Shown: in pieces, positions 1-11,452 of the stretch
How the letters are laid out: every line of letters begins with the position of its first letter
Numbering within the stretch: the stretch's first letter is position 1
Assembly (NCBI GenBank): GCA_009996615.1
Contig: JAACZU010000009.1
Coordinates: 1 to 64,000 of the forward strand
Direction of reading: 5' to 3'
DNA from: Rhodanobacteraceae bacterium
GTDB lineage: Bacteria; Pseudomonadota; Gammaproteobacteria; Xanthomonadales; Rhodanobacteraceae
DNA: 64,000 nt
Notes under the pieces: model-generated
Told to the model about the DNA's origin: nothing
Databases searched by the model: none
The model's input: the letters and a program-made list of their open reading frames with translations, nothing else
Program-made: the position numbers and the translations under genes

Positions 1-66
1 GGGTAGCGGGCTCTCATCCCGCTAGCATCCACTATCTTGGCGAGACTTTGAACAGGTTCTTAGGGA

Positions 67-180
67 TTAGGGGTGAGGGCGCGACAACCGGGCTCCCTGC
101 CAAGCAGGGAAGCAACGGTGGCTTCTGTAGCGGCGTAGCGATCTGGGTTCAGTGGGCGATTCCCGCGCCCTCGCCCCTAA
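67..180. repeat. Long-armed inverted repeat at the left edge
   Basis: Two 17-base arms, at 67-83 and 164-180, are reverse complements with a single mismatch and enclose about 80 bases. The spacer holds a smaller hairpin around CCCTGCCAAGCAGGG. No protein with family character could be read in bases 1-202. The element lies just beyond the stop codon of the leftward gene at 203, so it may end that transcript or be a decayed MITE-like repeat. Confidence 0.5.
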
Positions 181-202
181 CCCCTGGCCCCATCCCCTCG
201 CC

Positions 203-1672
203 TCAATTGACCGACTGCGAACCGCCCTCGACGTTCGAAAAGCGGCCGTGTCCCGGGGTCGAGCGACTGATCACCGGCGCCGCCGCCGGCGCCGTGACGG
301 TGCCAGCCTCGTCCCAGGCGAAGCGCAGGTTGCTGCGGAACACGTTGACCGCCTGCAGCTGGGCGTCGTCCTTCGGGCTGCCGTACTCGCCGTAGGCACC
401 CTTCTGGCTGTTGGCGACGAAGTACAGGCCGTCGTCGGCGATCGCGCCGTAGGTCGGCAGCTTGAACTCCGGGTTGGACGCATCGAGCGGCATCGCCTTG
501 GTGATGCGGCGACCGCTCGCATCGAGCGACAGGCGCATGACGCGGCGCGGCGACATGCCGTTCTCGATCGCCACCAGCGTGTTGTCGTACCAGTACAGGC
601 CGTCGATGCCGCCGAGCACGAGCTGGGCCGGGTCGTACTGCAGGTCGAACGCCTTGCCGGCGGCGAGGTCGACGCCGAACACGCCCATCGCGTAGTCGGC
701 GAAGTACAGCGTGCCGCCATTGCCGCTGAGGGCCAGGCCACGCAGGCTGCTGAGCTTCGGATTGGCGATGGTCGGCTTCAACGCGCCGCCGTCGAGGCGG
801 TAGATCACGTTGCGCAGGCCGTCCGCCGCGAACACCAGGCCGTTGCGACCGGCCGCGATGCTCGACAAGGTATGCGGCTGGCCGTCAGACGACAGCAGAT
901 ACTTGTCGACCAGCTTGCCGCTGGAGAGGCTGAACTTGAACACGCCGGCCTTGCCGAAATCGGACTGCGAGAAACCCTTGAAGTAGACGGAGGCGGTGCT
1001 GGCGACGTAAAGCGCATCGTCCTGCGGCACCGCCGCCATCGCATAGACGCTCCACAGCCCGTTCTGCGCGTCCGGCGTGATGAAGTCCTGCAGGCGGCCG
1101 TCCTTGCCGACCAGGCTGATCTTGCCGTCGCGCACGCTGCCGACCAGCAGCTGCTTGCGCTTGGGATCCCAGGCCAGCGACTCGAACAGGTAATCGCCCT
1201 TGGGCAGCGTGAACGCGACCTTGCCCTCGCCGAATGGCTTGAGGTTCGCCTTCAGGCCGTCGTTGATGTAGGTCCACACCTTGGTGTCGGCGACTTTGGC
1301 GAAGTTCGGGTCCTCCGCCAGGTCGTAGCCGTAGCCCTGCTTCTGCATCGCCAGCAGCGTGTCGTAGGCCTTGGACTTTTCGCCCTGCAGCGCATAGGCC
1401 GTGGCCAGCGCAAGATGGACGTCGCCGCTGTTCGGCATCAGCGCGGACAGTCGCTGCAGCGTCCAGGACATGCGCTTGTAGTCACCGCTCTGCTTGTACA
1501 TCGCGCCCAGCCGGAACAGCGCCTGCGGCACCTGCATGCCGGAGATCTGCGCCTCGGTCAGCGTGGCCGGGTCGAGTGCCGGCGCCGCGGCAGGCTTGCC
1601 GGCCGGCTGTGCACACGCGACCGTTGCCGCAAGACCGAAAGCGAACACGCATAGAATGCGCTTGATTCCCAT
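203..1672 (-). CDS. Exported TPR / beta-propeller protein of unknown function
   Basis: The predicted protein has 489 residues. It starts with a Sec signal peptide (MGIKRILCVFAFGLAATVACAQ) and continues with a helical TPR-like segment (about residues 40-110, where ALFRLGAMYKQSGDYKRMSW and ALATAYALQGEKSKAYDTLL read as helical pairs). The C-terminal three quarters is beta-rich, with repeated blade-like strings (LFESLAWDPKRKQLLVGSV, LRGLALSGNGGTLYFADYA) as in NHL or SMP-30 propellers. The start at 1672 is chosen because GAGG lies seven bases upstream and the signal peptide begins there; an upstream in-frame start would bury it. A periplasmic role is inferred. No catalytic residues were recognised, and the gene stands alone, divergent from the Nudix gene. 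Confidence 0.75.
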   Translation of the reverse strand: MGIKRILCVFAFGLAATVACAQPAGKPAAAPALDPATLTEAQISGMQVPQALFRLGAMYKQSGDYKRMSWTLQRLSALMPNSGDVHLALATAYALQGEKSKAYDTLLAMQKQGYGYDLAEDPNFAKVADTKVWTYINDGLKANLKPFGEGKVAFTLPKGDYLFESLAWDPKRKQLLVGSVRDGKISLVGKDGRLQDFITPDAQNGLWSVYAMAAVPQDDALYVASTASVYFKGFSQSDFGKAGVFKFSLSSGKLVDKYLLSSDGQPHTLSSIAAGRNGLVFAADGLRNVIYRLDGGALKPTIANPKLSSLRGLALSGNGGTLYFADYAMGVFGVDLAAGKAFDLQYDPAQLVLGGIDGLYWYDNTLVAIENGMSPRRVMRLSLDASGRRITKAMPLDASNPEFKLPTYGAIADDGLYFVANSQKGAYGEYGSPKDDAQLQAVNVFRSNLRFAWDEAGTVTAPAAAPVISRSTPGHGRFSNVEGGSQSVN

Positions 1673-1746
1673 GGTGGTACCTCGCAAGCTGAGCGGACGT
1701 CCGCAGACCGGCAACGCGCGAAAAAAGTTCAGGAAAGCCGCCCACA

Positions 1747-2286
1747 ATGACCGAAACGGAAACGCTTTGCAACGGAAAATGGCTGCGCCTGAAGCGGCGT
1801 GGTCGCTGGGAATATGCCGAGCGGACCAACCCCGGCGGCGGCGTCATGATCATCGCGGTAACCGCGGAGGATCGCATCCTGTTCGTCGAGCAATACCGCC
1901 CGGCGATCGAGTGCATGACGATCGAGATGCCGGCCGGCCTGGTCGGCGACATCGCCGACAGCGCGCACGAGAATGCGGCCGAGGCGGCCGAGCGCGAACT
2001 CGTCGAGGAAACCGGCTATCGCGCCGGCCGCATCGCGTTCCTGATGGAAGGGCCGACCTCGGCCGGCATGAGCAACGAGATCCTGGCGTTCGTGCGTGCC
2101 TACGACCTGACCCGGATCGAGGCCGGCGGCGGCGACGAGACCGAGGACATCATCGTGCACGAGGTACCGCGCCGCGAGGCGGCGCGCTGGCTGGTCGACA
2201 AGATCCACGCCGGCTACTCGATCGACCCGAAGATGTTCGCCGGGCTGTACATGCTCGAGAACGAGGCGTTGTTCGCGCAGCCGTAG
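1747..2286 (+). CDS. Nudix hydrolase, ADP-ribose pyrophosphatase-like
   Basis: This 179-residue protein of the Nudix superfamily probably hydrolyses a nucleoside diphosphate linked to another moiety, ADP-ribose being the usual substrate of its closest family type. The Nudix signature is visible as E75, then REL-EE-GY at residues 83-91. The conserved glycine before it is about two residues further away than in the strict consensus. Upstream, GGGVMIIAV and the EQYRPAIE string match ADP-ribose pyrophosphatases (NudF/NudE style). The gene is monocistronic, divergent from the propeller gene, and followed by a REP pair. The exact substrate is not determined by sequence. Confidence 0.85.
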   Translation: MTETETLCNGKWLRLKRRGRWEYAERTNPGGGVMIIAVTAEDRILFVEQYRPAIECMTIEMPAGLVGDIADSAHENAAEAAERELVEETGYRAGRIAFLMEGPTSAGMSNEILAFVRAYDLTRIEAGGGDETEDIIVHEVPRREAARWLVDKIHAGYSIDPKMFAGLYMLENEALFAQP

Positions 2287-2310
2287 GGGACCGGGCGTGA
2301 ACATGTTTTC

Positions 2311-2373
2311 GTAGGAGCGCACACTGTGCGCGACCCGTGGCCACGCCCGGTCGCGCACAGGGTGCGCTCCTAC
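2311..2373. repeat. REP-type palindrome pair between convergent genes
   Basis: The block opens with GTAGGAGCGCAC and closes with its reverse complement GTGCGCTCCTAC; each half contains a GTGCGCGAC-like core. The two halves face each other, as in a BIME. It sits between the ends of the convergent Nudix and MAPEG genes. Related copies occur at 13.8-13.9 kb and about 40 kb. The family resembles REPs of xanthomonads and pseudomonads; any RAYT transposase that moves it is outside the window. Confidence 0.75.
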
Positions 2374-2399
2374 CTACGGCGCGACCGGAATACGTATCC

Positions 2400-2801
2400 T
2401 CAGGCCGCGCTCGCGGTCCACACCAGCCACTGCCACAGCAGCAGCAATGCCATCGCCAGCATCACGCCCCAAGTCAGCGCGGTGCCAGTGAAGCGGCCGA
2501 AGCTGGTGCCGGCGCTCCGCGACAGGCCGATCGCATGCAGGATGCGACCGACGATCAGGAGGCAGCCGAACACGTGCAGCCACAGCGGCTGGATGCGATC
2601 GAGATCGAGCAGCAGCAACAGCAGCAACGCCAGCGGCAGGTTCTCCAGCGCATTCGCATGTGCGCGGATGCGCTTGGTCAGTTCGTGATCGCCGCCGTCG
2701 CCAAGGCCGATCCGCGCACCATGCCGGCCGAGCGAGACGCGCGCGGCGAGGATCAGCACGAGCAGGGTTGCGAGTGCGGCGTAGATGCCGGTGATATGCA
2801 T
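2400..2801 (-). CDS. MAPEG-family integral membrane protein (YecN-like)
   Basis: This 133-residue protein has four predicted hydrophobic helices: residues 5-22, about 55-65 (a run of leucines), about 75-92 and the C-terminal WGVMLAMALLLLWQWLVW. The hydrophilic motif RIRAHANALENLPLALL after helix 1 is the family signature of MAPEG proteins (membrane-associated proteins in eicosanoid and glutathione metabolism). Bacterial members are inner-membrane proteins, some with glutathione transferase or peroxidase activity; activity here is unknown. It lies just downstream of the TMEM43-like gene with a 29-base gap, so it may end that transcription unit. Confidence 0.85.
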   Translation of the reverse strand: MHITGIYAALATLLVLILAARVSLGRHGARIGLGDGGDHELTKRIRAHANALENLPLALLLLLLLDLDRIQPLWLHVFGCLLIVGRILHAIGLSRSAGTSFGRFTGTALTWGVMLAMALLLLWQWLVWTASAA

Positions 2802-2830
2802 GGCCTTCCCCCTTTGGTCGATGGAAACGG

Positions 2831-3523
2831 TCAGCGCGTGGCGGCGGCCTTCAGGTGGCCGGCGCTCGCCACGCCGCTCAGCCGGCGCTCGCCGGCCGCG
2901 ACAATGCGGTAGCTGACGCGCAGGTCGCCGGCCGCCGGATGCGCCGGGTCGCCGGCGTAGAGCACGCCGTCCCGCTCACGCAAGGTCGCGGCGAGGTTTG
3001 GCGGCAGCTGCGTGGCGCGCACCGGCCAGGCAACCGCCTCGGCGCCCGCGGCGGCCAGCGCCGGATCGACGAAATACGTTCCCAGGCGCACCTCGCCGGC
3101 GAGGAAGCGTTCGCTCGCGAATGGCAGGCGCGGCGGATTCTGGTGGCCCTGCGGCTGGCGGAACGCGCGCGAATCGATCGGCTTTTCCGACCACGCCAGC
3201 GCGTAGTCGCAGCGCGCGCCGGCGCAGCTCTCCTGCCACTGCAGCATTTCGACCCGACGCAGCAGCGCGACCGCGTCGGCGCCGATGCCGAGCTGCGTAT
3301 CGCGCGCCGGCCTGGTCACGCGCAGCGTGCCGCTCAGCGTCAACGGCCGGCCGTCGACGGCCGGCTCGGCGCGTTTGGCCGGCGCGGTGGGCGCCGCTGT
3401 CGGCGCCACATCCGCCAGCCGCGGCAACTCGGCCCGGTGCTGCCAGGCGAACCAGCCGCCGGCGCCGAGCACGACCGCGGCAGCCAACGGCGCAGCGACA
3501 CCGCTACCGCGCCGGCGCGCCAT
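2831..3523 (-). CDS. TMEM43-like membrane-anchored protein, C-terminally short
   Basis: The gene encodes 230 residues. The start codon at 3523 overlaps the stop of the MBL-fold gene by one base (TGATG), indicating translational coupling. One N-terminal membrane helix (residues about 9-26) is followed by a soluble domain with LLRRVEMLQWQES, a central string AFRQPQGHQNPPRLPF and VRLGTYFVDPAL. These match the lumenal domain of the TMEM43 (DUF1625) family. Full-length TMEM43 proteins are about 400 residues and end with three more membrane helices; this one stops shortly after GDLRVSYRIV, so those helices are absent. The function of bacterial homologues is unknown to me. This could be a genuinely short subfamily or an old truncation. 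Confidence 0.6.
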   Translation of the reverse strand: MARRRGSGVAAPLAAAVVLGAGGWFAWQHRAELPRLADVAPTAAPTAPAKRAEPAVDGRPLTLSGTLRVTRPARDTQLGIGADAVALLRRVEMLQWQESCAGARCDYALAWSEKPIDSRAFRQPQGHQNPPRLPFASERFLAGEVRLGTYFVDPALAAAGAEAVAWPVRATQLPPNLAATLRERDGVLYAGDPAHPAAGDLRVSYRIVAAGERRLSGVASAGHLKAAATR

Positions 3524-4386
3524 CAGGCCGCCACGCCGAGCAGCTCGGCCTGTTCGTCGGCGGTGCCGAAGCGGCCCTTGGCGTCGCGGGTGACGCGCGC
3601 GAGCGCGCAGCCGCTGTCGTGCGTGAAGAACAGGCGCACGTTGCGCGCGAGCTTGTCCTCGAGGAACACGCGCTTCTCGTCGATCAGCAGCTCCGGGTAA
3701 CGGTCGTAGCCCATCGTGATCGGCAGGTGCACCCACGGCCGGCCCGGGATCAGGTCGGCGCAGAACACGATGCCGCCGTCGCCGGCGGCGATCTCGGCCA
3801 GCATCAGGCCCGGCGTGTGGCCGCTCGAATAGCTGAAGCGGACCTTGTCGCCGAGCGCATTCGAGTGCGTGCCCTGCACGCGTTCGAGCCGGCCCGAAGC
3901 CTCGAGCAGCGGCTGCAGTTCCGGGATGAACGAGGCGCGGTCGCGCGCATGCGGGGCGAGCGCGCGCTGCCAGCATTCCTCACCGACGACGTAGGTCGCG
4001 TTCGGGAACAGCAGGCGCGGCGGCTGCCCTTCCTGCCACGCCGCGAGCAGGCCGCCGGCGTGGTCGAAGTGCAGGTGCGAGATCACGACCGCGTCGATGT
4101 CCTCGGGCGAGAAGCCGGCCGCGGCGAGCGAATCGAGCAGCACGTGGCGCTCCTCGACCACGCCGTAGCGCTCGCGCAGCTTCGGCTCGAAGAACGCGCC
4201 GATGCCGGTCTCGAACAGCACGGTCTTGCCGTCGAGATCCTCGACCAGCAGCGCGCGGCAGGCGAGCGGGATGCGGTTGTCCGCATCCGGGGTGATCCAT
4301 TTCTCCCACATCGCGCGCGGCACGTTGCCGAACATCGCGCCGCCGTCGAGTTTCTGGGAGTTGCCGAGGAGGGACCAGAGTTTCAT
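3523..4386 (-). CDS. MBL-fold metallo-hydrolase
   Basis: This 287-residue metallo-beta-lactamase fold hydrolase carries the metal-binding motif HLHFDHAGG (H104, H106, D108, H109), with later ligands in SSGHTPG and VFCADLIP. The layout resembles lactonase-type or other soluble MBL enzymes of the N-acyl homoserine lactonase/methyl-parathion hydrolase clade, without a signal peptide. The start at 4386 (MKLWSLLGN) is preferred; upstream in-frame codons lie inside a GGGATT repeat and encode a meaningless [11 protein letters not shown] string. It is the first gene of a short operon with the TMEM43-like and perhaps MAPEG genes. The substrate is not deducible. Confidence 0.82.
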   Translation of the reverse strand: MKLWSLLGNSQKLDGGAMFGNVPRAMWEKWITPDADNRIPLACRALLVEDLDGKTVLFETGIGAFFEPKLRERYGVVEERHVLLDSLAAAGFSPEDIDAVVISHLHFDHAGGLLAAWQEGQPPRLLFPNATYVVGEECWQRALAPHARDRASFIPELQPLLEASGRLERVQGTHSNALGDKVRFSYSSGHTPGLMLAEIAAGDGGIVFCADLIPGRPWVHLPITMGYDRYPELLIDEKRVFLEDKLARNVRLFFTHDSGCALARVTRDAKGRFGTADEQAELLGVAA

Positions 4387-4390
4387 TGAG

Positions 4391-4422
4391 CCGGGATTGG
4401 GGATTCGGGATTGGGGATTCGG
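4391..4422. repeat. GGGATTGGGGATTCG short tandem repeat
   Basis: Two near-perfect 15-base units of GGGATTGGGGATTCG lie in the 45-base gap between the gamma-glutamyltransferase and MBL genes. A related, inverted set occurs at 6375-6456. It belongs to a family of GGGAATC-type repeats often seen between xanthomonad genes. It is recorded here as a repeat; no function is known. Confidence 0.6.
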
Positions 4423-4431
4423 CACGGCACG

Positions 4432-6458
<2,027 letters not shown>

Positions 6459-6971
6459 TTATTTCGCCTCGACGAAGCGCACGTCGGCGCCCGAAGCCGC
6501 CAGCGCCTGCTTGACCGTCTCGGCGTCGGCCGCGTCGCCGATGTACAGCACGCGCACGTCCTTGAACGCGTTCGGCTGCACGTCCTTGAACGCGTTGACG
6601 ATCAGCTCGGCGGTGATCTTCGAGTCCGGCCCGCCGAACGCCATCATGTTGCCCGGCAGCACGCCGCGGTCGACCACGTTCTTGACATTGTCGAGCTGGT
6701 TGGCGCGATCGGACTTGGCGGTGTCGTCGTCGCCGCCCGGCACGTAGTACATGTACGGGCGGTTGCTCTTCACGCCCTCCATGTTCGCGGTGACGACGCT
6801 GACGAGGTACTTCTTCCACGCGGCCTTGTCGGTCGCATCGGTCGGCTTGGGCAGCACGACCGGCGCCTGCTCGGCCTGCTCCTGCTTGGGCTGCTGCTCG
6901 GACTGGTTGCACGCGCTCAGCGCGAACGTCGCGCAGCAGGCGAGGGCGAAGGCGGGAAGGATCTTGCGCAT
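6459..6971 (-). CDS. Predicted lipoprotein of unknown function
   Basis: This 170-residue protein has a lipobox LSAC ending at Cys21, so it is expected to be lipidated and membrane-anchored. A Gln/Glu-rich linker (QSEQQPKQEQAEQ) is followed by a compact domain (about residues 45-170) with KAAWKKYLVSVVTANMEG and a final beta-alpha unit DVRVLYIGDAADAETVKQAL. I do not recognise a named family. The start at 6971 has GAGG about ten bases upstream. It lies directly after coaD on the same strand with an eight-base gap and may be cotranscribed with it. Confidence 0.75.
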   Translation of the reverse strand: MRKILPAFALACCATFALSACNQSEQQPKQEQAEQAPVVLPKPTDATDKAAWKKYLVSVVTANMEGVKSNRPYMYYVPGGDDDTAKSDRANQLDNVKNVVDRGVLPGNMMAFGGPDSKITAELIVNAFKDVQPNAFKDVRVLYIGDAADAETVKQALAASGADVRFVEAK

Positions 6972-6979
6972 GGCAGTTG

Positions 6980-7531
<552 letters not shown>

Positions 7532-8107
7532 TTACGCGAGGCGGCGATACAGCGCATAGCGCACGGCGCCGGCGCGGCTCTCGCGGTGCGGCGCCCAGCC
7601 TGGCGGCAGCGCGAAGCCGGCTTCGACCGGCGCCTCGACGTAAACGAACGCGCCGGCGCGCAGCCAGCCGCCCTGCTCCAGCTTCTGCGCAGTGGCCGCC
7701 CACAGGTTCGCGCCGAACGGCGGGTCGAGGAAGACCAGGTCGAACGGCTCGGCCGGCCCGGCCAGGAACGCGGCCGCGTCGGCCTCGACCACGCGCGCGC
7801 CGGCCACCTTCAGCCGCTCGAGGTTGCCGCGCAGTTGCGTGCACAGCAGGCGGTCGCGCTCGACGAACGTGCAGTTCGCCGCGCCGCGCGACAGCGCCTC
7901 GATGCCGAGCGCGCCGGTGCCGGCGTACAGGTCCAGGCAGCGCGCGCCGTCGATGAACGGCGCCAGCCAGTTGAACAGCGTCTCGCGCACGCGGTCGGGC
8001 GTCGGCCGCAGGCCGTCGATCGCCGGCACGGCCAGGCGCGAGCCGCGCAGGCGGCCGGCCACGATGCGCAGCGTTCCGCCGCTCGCGTTCGCAGGGGACT
8101 TGGGCAT
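7532..8107 (-). CDS. rsmD: 16S rRNA (guanine966-N2)-methyltransferase
   Basis: RsmD methylates G966 of 16S rRNA in the 30S subunit using S-adenosylmethionine. The 191-residue protein shows the family opening LRIVAGRLRGSRLAVP, then RPTPDRVRETLFNWL, the SAM-binding LDLYAGTGALGIEALSRGA and the catalytic DPPF motif. The start at 8107 (MPKSPANASGG) fits family length; upstream in-frame codons would add unrelated residues. It is divergent from ftsY and close to coaD, the usual coaD-rsmD-ftsY neighbourhood. Confidence 0.94.
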   Translation of the reverse strand: MPKSPANASGGTLRIVAGRLRGSRLAVPAIDGLRPTPDRVRETLFNWLAPFIDGARCLDLYAGTGALGIEALSRGAANCTFVERDRLLCTQLRGNLERLKVAGARVVEADAAAFLAGPAEPFDLVFLDPPFGANLWAATAQKLEQGGWLRAGAFVYVEAPVEAGFALPPGWAPHRESRAGAVRYALYRRLA

Positions 8108-8175
8108 GTTCGCGGCGTGGCGCCGGGGTCCGGGTGATAGCATGAGGGACCGCATTTTCGCCCAATTCGCCTGCA

Positions 8176-9291
8176 ATGCTGAAGTTCTGGAAGAAGAAGC
8201 CCGCCCCCGAGGCGCCGCCGGCGCCGATCGCCGCGCCCGAACTGGCCGAGGCGCATCCGGTCGAGGCGCCGGTGGCCGCGGAGGTGATCGCCGAGCTCAC
8301 CACCGACGTCGCGCGCGAGCCGGACAGTGTCGCCGAGGCGCCGGCCGAGGAAGAAGTCGCCGCACCACCGGCCAAGCGCAGCTGGCGTGAGCGCCTGGCC
8401 GGCAGCGGCTTCGCGCGCGGCCTGTCCTCGCTGTTCACGCGCCATCCGGCGCTCGACGAGGCGTTCCTCGACGAGCTGGAAACCTGCCTGCTGACCGCCG
8501 ACGTCGGCGTCGCCACCGCCACCGAACTGGTCGAGGACCTGCGCCGGCGCGTCGGCAAGCGCGAGTTCGCCGATGCCGGCGCGCTACTCGCGGCGCTGCG
8601 CAATGAACTGATCGCGCGCCTGAAGCCGGTCGAGCGCCCGCTCGAGGTCGGCGGGCGCAAGCCGTTCGTGCTGCTGATGGTCGGCGTCAACGGCGTCGGC
8701 AAGACCACCACGATCGGCAAGCTCGCCTGGCGTTTCCGCAACGAGGGCCGCGCGGTGCTGCTGGCCGCCGGCGACACGTTCCGCGCCGCCGCGGTCGAGC
8801 AACTGCAGACCTGGGGCGCGCGCCACGGCGTGCCGGTGATCGCGCAGAGCTCCGGCGCCGATTCGGCCAGCGTGATCTTCGATGCGCTGCAGACCGCACG
8901 TTCGCGCGGCAGCGACGTGCTGATCGCCGACACCGCCGGCCGCCTGCACACGCAGTCGGGCCTGATGGACGAGCTGGCCAAGATCCGCCGCGTGCTCGGC
9001 AAGCTCGATGCGGACGCGCCGCACGAGGCGCTGCTGGTCATCGACGGCACCACCGGCCAGAACGCAATCAGCCAGGTGCGCCAGTTCCGCGACGCGATCG
9101 GCGTCAGCGGCCTGGTCGTGACCAAGCTCGACGGCACCGCCAAGGGCGGCGTCGTGTTCGCGCTCGCGCGCGAGTTCGGCCTGCCGATCCGCTACGTCGG
9201 CCTCGGCGAGAGCGCCGAGGACCTGCGCGTGTTCGACGCGGCCGCGTTCGTCGACGGCCTGCTGCCGGCGACGCTCGGCGGCAATGCCTGA
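8176..9291 (+). CDS. ftsY: Signal recognition particle receptor FtsY
   Basis: FtsY is the membrane-associated GTPase that docks SRP-ribosome complexes at the translocon. The 371-residue protein has a short acidic, alanine-rich A domain (residues about 1-75), an N domain and a G domain with the P-loop [10 protein letters not shown] at residues 170-179. [16 protein letters not shown] and [10 protein letters not shown] follow, all standard SRP-GTPase motifs. It ends [12 protein letters not shown] as expected. The last eight bases overlap the next gene, so they are probably cotranscribed. Confidence 0.97.
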   Translation: MLKFWKKKPAPEAPPAPIAAPELAEAHPVEAPVAAEVIAELTTDVAREPDSVAEAPAEEEVAAPPAKRSWRERLAGSGFARGLSSLFTRHPALDEAFLDELETCLLTADVGVATATELVEDLRRRVGKREFADAGALLAALRNELIARLKPVERPLEVGGRKPFVLLMVGVNGVGKTTTIGKLAWRFRNEGRAVLLAAGDTFRAAAVEQLQTWGARHGVPVIAQSSGADSASVIFDALQTARSRGSDVLIADTAGRLHTQSGLMDELAKIRRVLGKLDADAPHEALLVIDGTTGQNAISQVRQFRDAIGVSGLVVTKLDGTAKGGVVFALAREFGLPIRYVGLGESAEDLRVFDAAAFVDGLLPATLGGNA

Positions 9292-9967
9292 AGCGCCGCC
9301 GCGCCCACGCCGGCGGCGCTGGCCGTATCTGCTGCTCGCGCTCGCGCTGCTGGCCGGCGGCGCGGCGCTGCTGCTGCGCCACTACACGCGACCGGACGCG
9401 CTGAGCGCGCTGCTGGTTACGCAGACGCGCAGCCTGCTCGGCGCCGAACTCTCGCTCGGCGCCGGCGCACACTACGGCTTCGTGCCGAAGCTGCGCGCGG
9501 TGCTGCCTCGGCCGGCGCTGCGCGCGTCCGCCACGACGCCGCCGTTCGTCACCGCCGATGCACTCGAAGCCGTGCTGCCGTGGCGCAACCTCTGGAGCGA
9601 CCGCTACGAGATCGAACGCATCGACCTGCTCCGGCCGCGGCTCGACCTCGACGCGCTCGACGCGTGGCTGGCGACGTTGCCGCCGGCGCACGCCGCACCG
9701 CCGGATGTGCGCTTCGCGCTGCGCATCGAGGATGGCCAGATCCTGCACGGCGGCCAGCCGCTCGCGCGCGGCGTGAACCTGCGCTTCGCCAGCGCCGGCG
9801 ACCTCGCCGCGTGGCTCGCGCAGTGGCGCACGCGACCGGACACCACGACGCTGCTGCCACCGCTCGCCGGACATGCCGAGGCGGCCGAAGTCCGCATCGA
9901 CGAGGTGCGGCTGGAAGGCGTGCAGGTGGAAATGCGCGACGGCGATGCGCCGCCCGAGCCGCGGTGA
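9284..9967 (+). CDS. AsmA-like single-pass membrane protein
   Basis: This 227-residue protein has an Arg/Pro-rich cytoplasmic start, one membrane helix (WPYLLLALALLAGGAALLL) and an extracytoplasmic part. Its pattern (SLLGAELSLGAG, then YEIERIDLLRPRLDLDAL, then IEDGQIL) resembles the N-terminal region of AsmA-type proteins, which contribute to envelope lipid or outer-membrane homeostasis. It is much shorter than full AsmA. It overlaps ftsY by eight bases. Assignment rests on pattern only, so the family name is tentative. Confidence 0.6.
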   Translation: MPEAPPRPRRRRWPYLLLALALLAGGAALLLRHYTRPDALSALLVTQTRSLLGAELSLGAGAHYGFVPKLRAVLPRPALRASATTPPFVTADALEAVLPWRNLWSDRYEIERIDLLRPRLDLDALDAWLATLPPAHAAPPDVRFALRIEDGQILHGGQPLARGVNLRFASAGDLAAWLAQWRTRPDTTTLLPPLAGHAEAAEVRIDEVRLEGVQVEMRDGDAPPEPR

Positions 9968-9988
9968 CACGCGAACCGCACGGCTTCA

Positions 9989-10015
9989 ATGGATGCCCGC
10001 GTTCGCGGGCATGAC
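9989..10015. repeat. GGATGCCCGCG hairpin repeat
   Basis: A compact palindrome, GCCCGCG-TT-CGCGGGC with ATGGAT before and ATGACG after, lies between the AsmA-like gene and mutY. This string, with its typical flanks, is a widespread small repeat in proteobacterial intergenic DNA. It could act as a transcript hairpin. No T-run follows, so a terminator call is not made. Confidence 0.55.
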
Positions 10016-10052
10016 GTCAAACCCCGTTCAGCCCCCTCGCTTGCCGCTCGCC

Positions 10053-11117
10053 ATGACGACCGCCCCGTACGACGACTTCGCCCCCGCCCTGCTCGCCTGG
10101 TACGACCGGCACGGCCGCAAGGACCTGCCGTGGCAGCAGGCGCGCAACGCCTACCGCGTGTGGCTGAGCGAGGTGATGCTGCAGCAGACGCAGGTGCGCA
10201 CGGTGATCCCGTACTTCGAGCGCTTCGTCGCCGCGCTGCCGACGCTGGCCGACCTCGCTGCCGCGCCGGAGGACCAGGTGCTCGCGCTGTGGTCGGGCCT
10301 GGGCTACTACAGCCGCGCGCGCAACCTGCAGCGCAGCGCGCGCCTGTGCGTCGAGCAGCACGGCGGCGAGCTGCCGCGCGACCTCGAAGCGCTGTCTGCG
10401 CTGCCCGGCATCGGCCGCTCGACCGCGGCGGCGATCCTCGCGCAGGCGTTCGGCGAGCGCCACGCGATCCTCGACGGCAACGTGCGCCGCGTGCTCGCGC
10501 GCTGGCACGGCGTATTCGGCTGGCCCGGCGCGAGCGCCACGCAACGCGCGCTGTGGCAGCACGCCGACGCGCACACGCCGCACGCACGCGTGGCCGACTA
10601 CACGCAGGCGATCATGGATCTCGGCGCGACGCTGTGCACACGCTCGAAACCGCGTTGCGCCGACTGCCCGGTCGCATCCGGCTGCGTCGCATGGCGCGAC
10701 GGCCTGACCGGCGTGCTGCCGCAACCGAAACCACGGCGTGACCTGCCGACCCGCGCGACGACGATGCTGGTCGTGCGCGACGCGAGCGGTCGCGTGCTGC
10801 TCGAACGCCGCCCGCCGACCGGCGTGTGGGCGCGCCTGTGGAGCCTGCCCGAAGTCGACGATGCCACCGATGCCGCCGGCCACCTGCACGCGCGCTATGG
10901 CGTGCGTGTCGACGGCGGCATGCCGCTCGCGCCGTTCGTGCACACGTTCAGCCACTATCATCTGGCCGTCACGCCGGCGCTGTTCGCCGGCGCCCGCACC
11001 ACGCCCCACATCGCCGATGGCGCCGAACACGACTGGTACGCCGGCGCGGAACTCGCCGCGCTCGGCCTGCCGGCGCCGGTGCGGCGCCTGCTCGAAAAAC
11101 TGGAGGAATCGCCATGA
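10053..11117 (+). CDS. mutY: A/G-specific adenine DNA glycosylase MutY
   Basis: MutY removes adenine mispaired with 8-oxoguanine in DNA. The 354-residue protein has the catalytic Glu40 in [10 protein letters not shown], the helix-hairpin-helix [12 protein letters not shown] (G119, G121), the catalytic Asp141 in LDGNVRRVL, and a [4Fe-4S] cluster ligated by C195, C202, C205 and C211 (C-X6-C-X2-C-X5-C). The C-terminal third is the Nudix-like domain that senses 8-oxoG. The start at 10053 is the ATG preceding the family N-terminus. The stop overlaps yggX by four bases (ATGA), the classical mutY-yggX pairing. Confidence 0.96.
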   Translation: MTTAPYDDFAPALLAWYDRHGRKDLPWQQARNAYRVWLSEVMLQQTQVRTVIPYFERFVAALPTLADLAAAPEDQVLALWSGLGYYSRARNLQRSARLCVEQHGGELPRDLEALSALPGIGRSTAAAILAQAFGERHAILDGNVRRVLARWHGVFGWPGASATQRALWQHADAHTPHARVADYTQAIMDLGATLCTRSKPRCADCPVASGCVAWRDGLTGVLPQPKPRRDLPTRATTMLVVRDASGRVLLERRPPTGVWARLWSLPEVDDATDAAGHLHARYGVRVDGGMPLAPFVHTFSHYHLAVTPALFAGARTTPHIADGAEHDWYAGAELAALGLPAPVRRLLEKLEESP

Positions 11118-11383
11118 CCCGCACTGTGCAGTGCGTCAAGCTCAACCGCGAGGCCGAGGGCCTCGCCTTCGCGCCGTGGCCGGGCGAACTCGGCCGGCGC
11201 ATCTACGAGCACGTCTCGAAGGAAGCCTGGCAAGGCTGGCTCGCGCACCAGACCATGCTGATCAACGAGAACCGCCTGAACCCGCTCGATGCGAAGACGC
11301 GCGCGTTCATCGCCGCGGAGATGGAGAAGTATTTCTTCGGCGACGGCTCGGCGAAGCCGGCCGGCTATACGCCGGAACCGTAA
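11114..11383 (+). CDS. yggX: Fe(2+)-trafficking protein YggX
   Basis: This 89-residue protein protects Fe-S clusters and handles labile iron during oxidative stress. It begins [17 protein letters not shown] with the conserved Cys7, and continues with the family string [29 protein letters not shown]. Its length is normal. It is coupled to mutY by an ATGA overlap and followed by a strong hairpin at 11393, which probably ends the mutY-yggX transcript. Confidence 0.95.
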   Translation: MTRTVQCVKLNREAEGLAFAPWPGELGRRIYEHVSKEAWQGWLAHQTMLINENRLNPLDAKTRAFIAAEMEKYFFGDGSAKPAGYTPEP

Positions 11384-11392
11384 ACGACAACA

Positions 11393-11419
11393 CCCCGTCG
11401 ACGCCGTGCGTCGACGGGG
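11393..11419. terminator. Strong hairpin between yggX and the convergent DUF6491-like gene
   Basis: A perfect ten-base stem (CCCCGTCGAC / GTCGACGGGG) closes a seven-base loop. There is no T-run on either side. It lies nine bases after yggX and 33 bases beyond the stop of the convergent gene at 11453, so it can serve transcripts from both directions. Confidence 0.6.
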
Positions 11420-11452
11420 AACGGAACGGTCGCGGCGCGTCGGCGCACGCGG

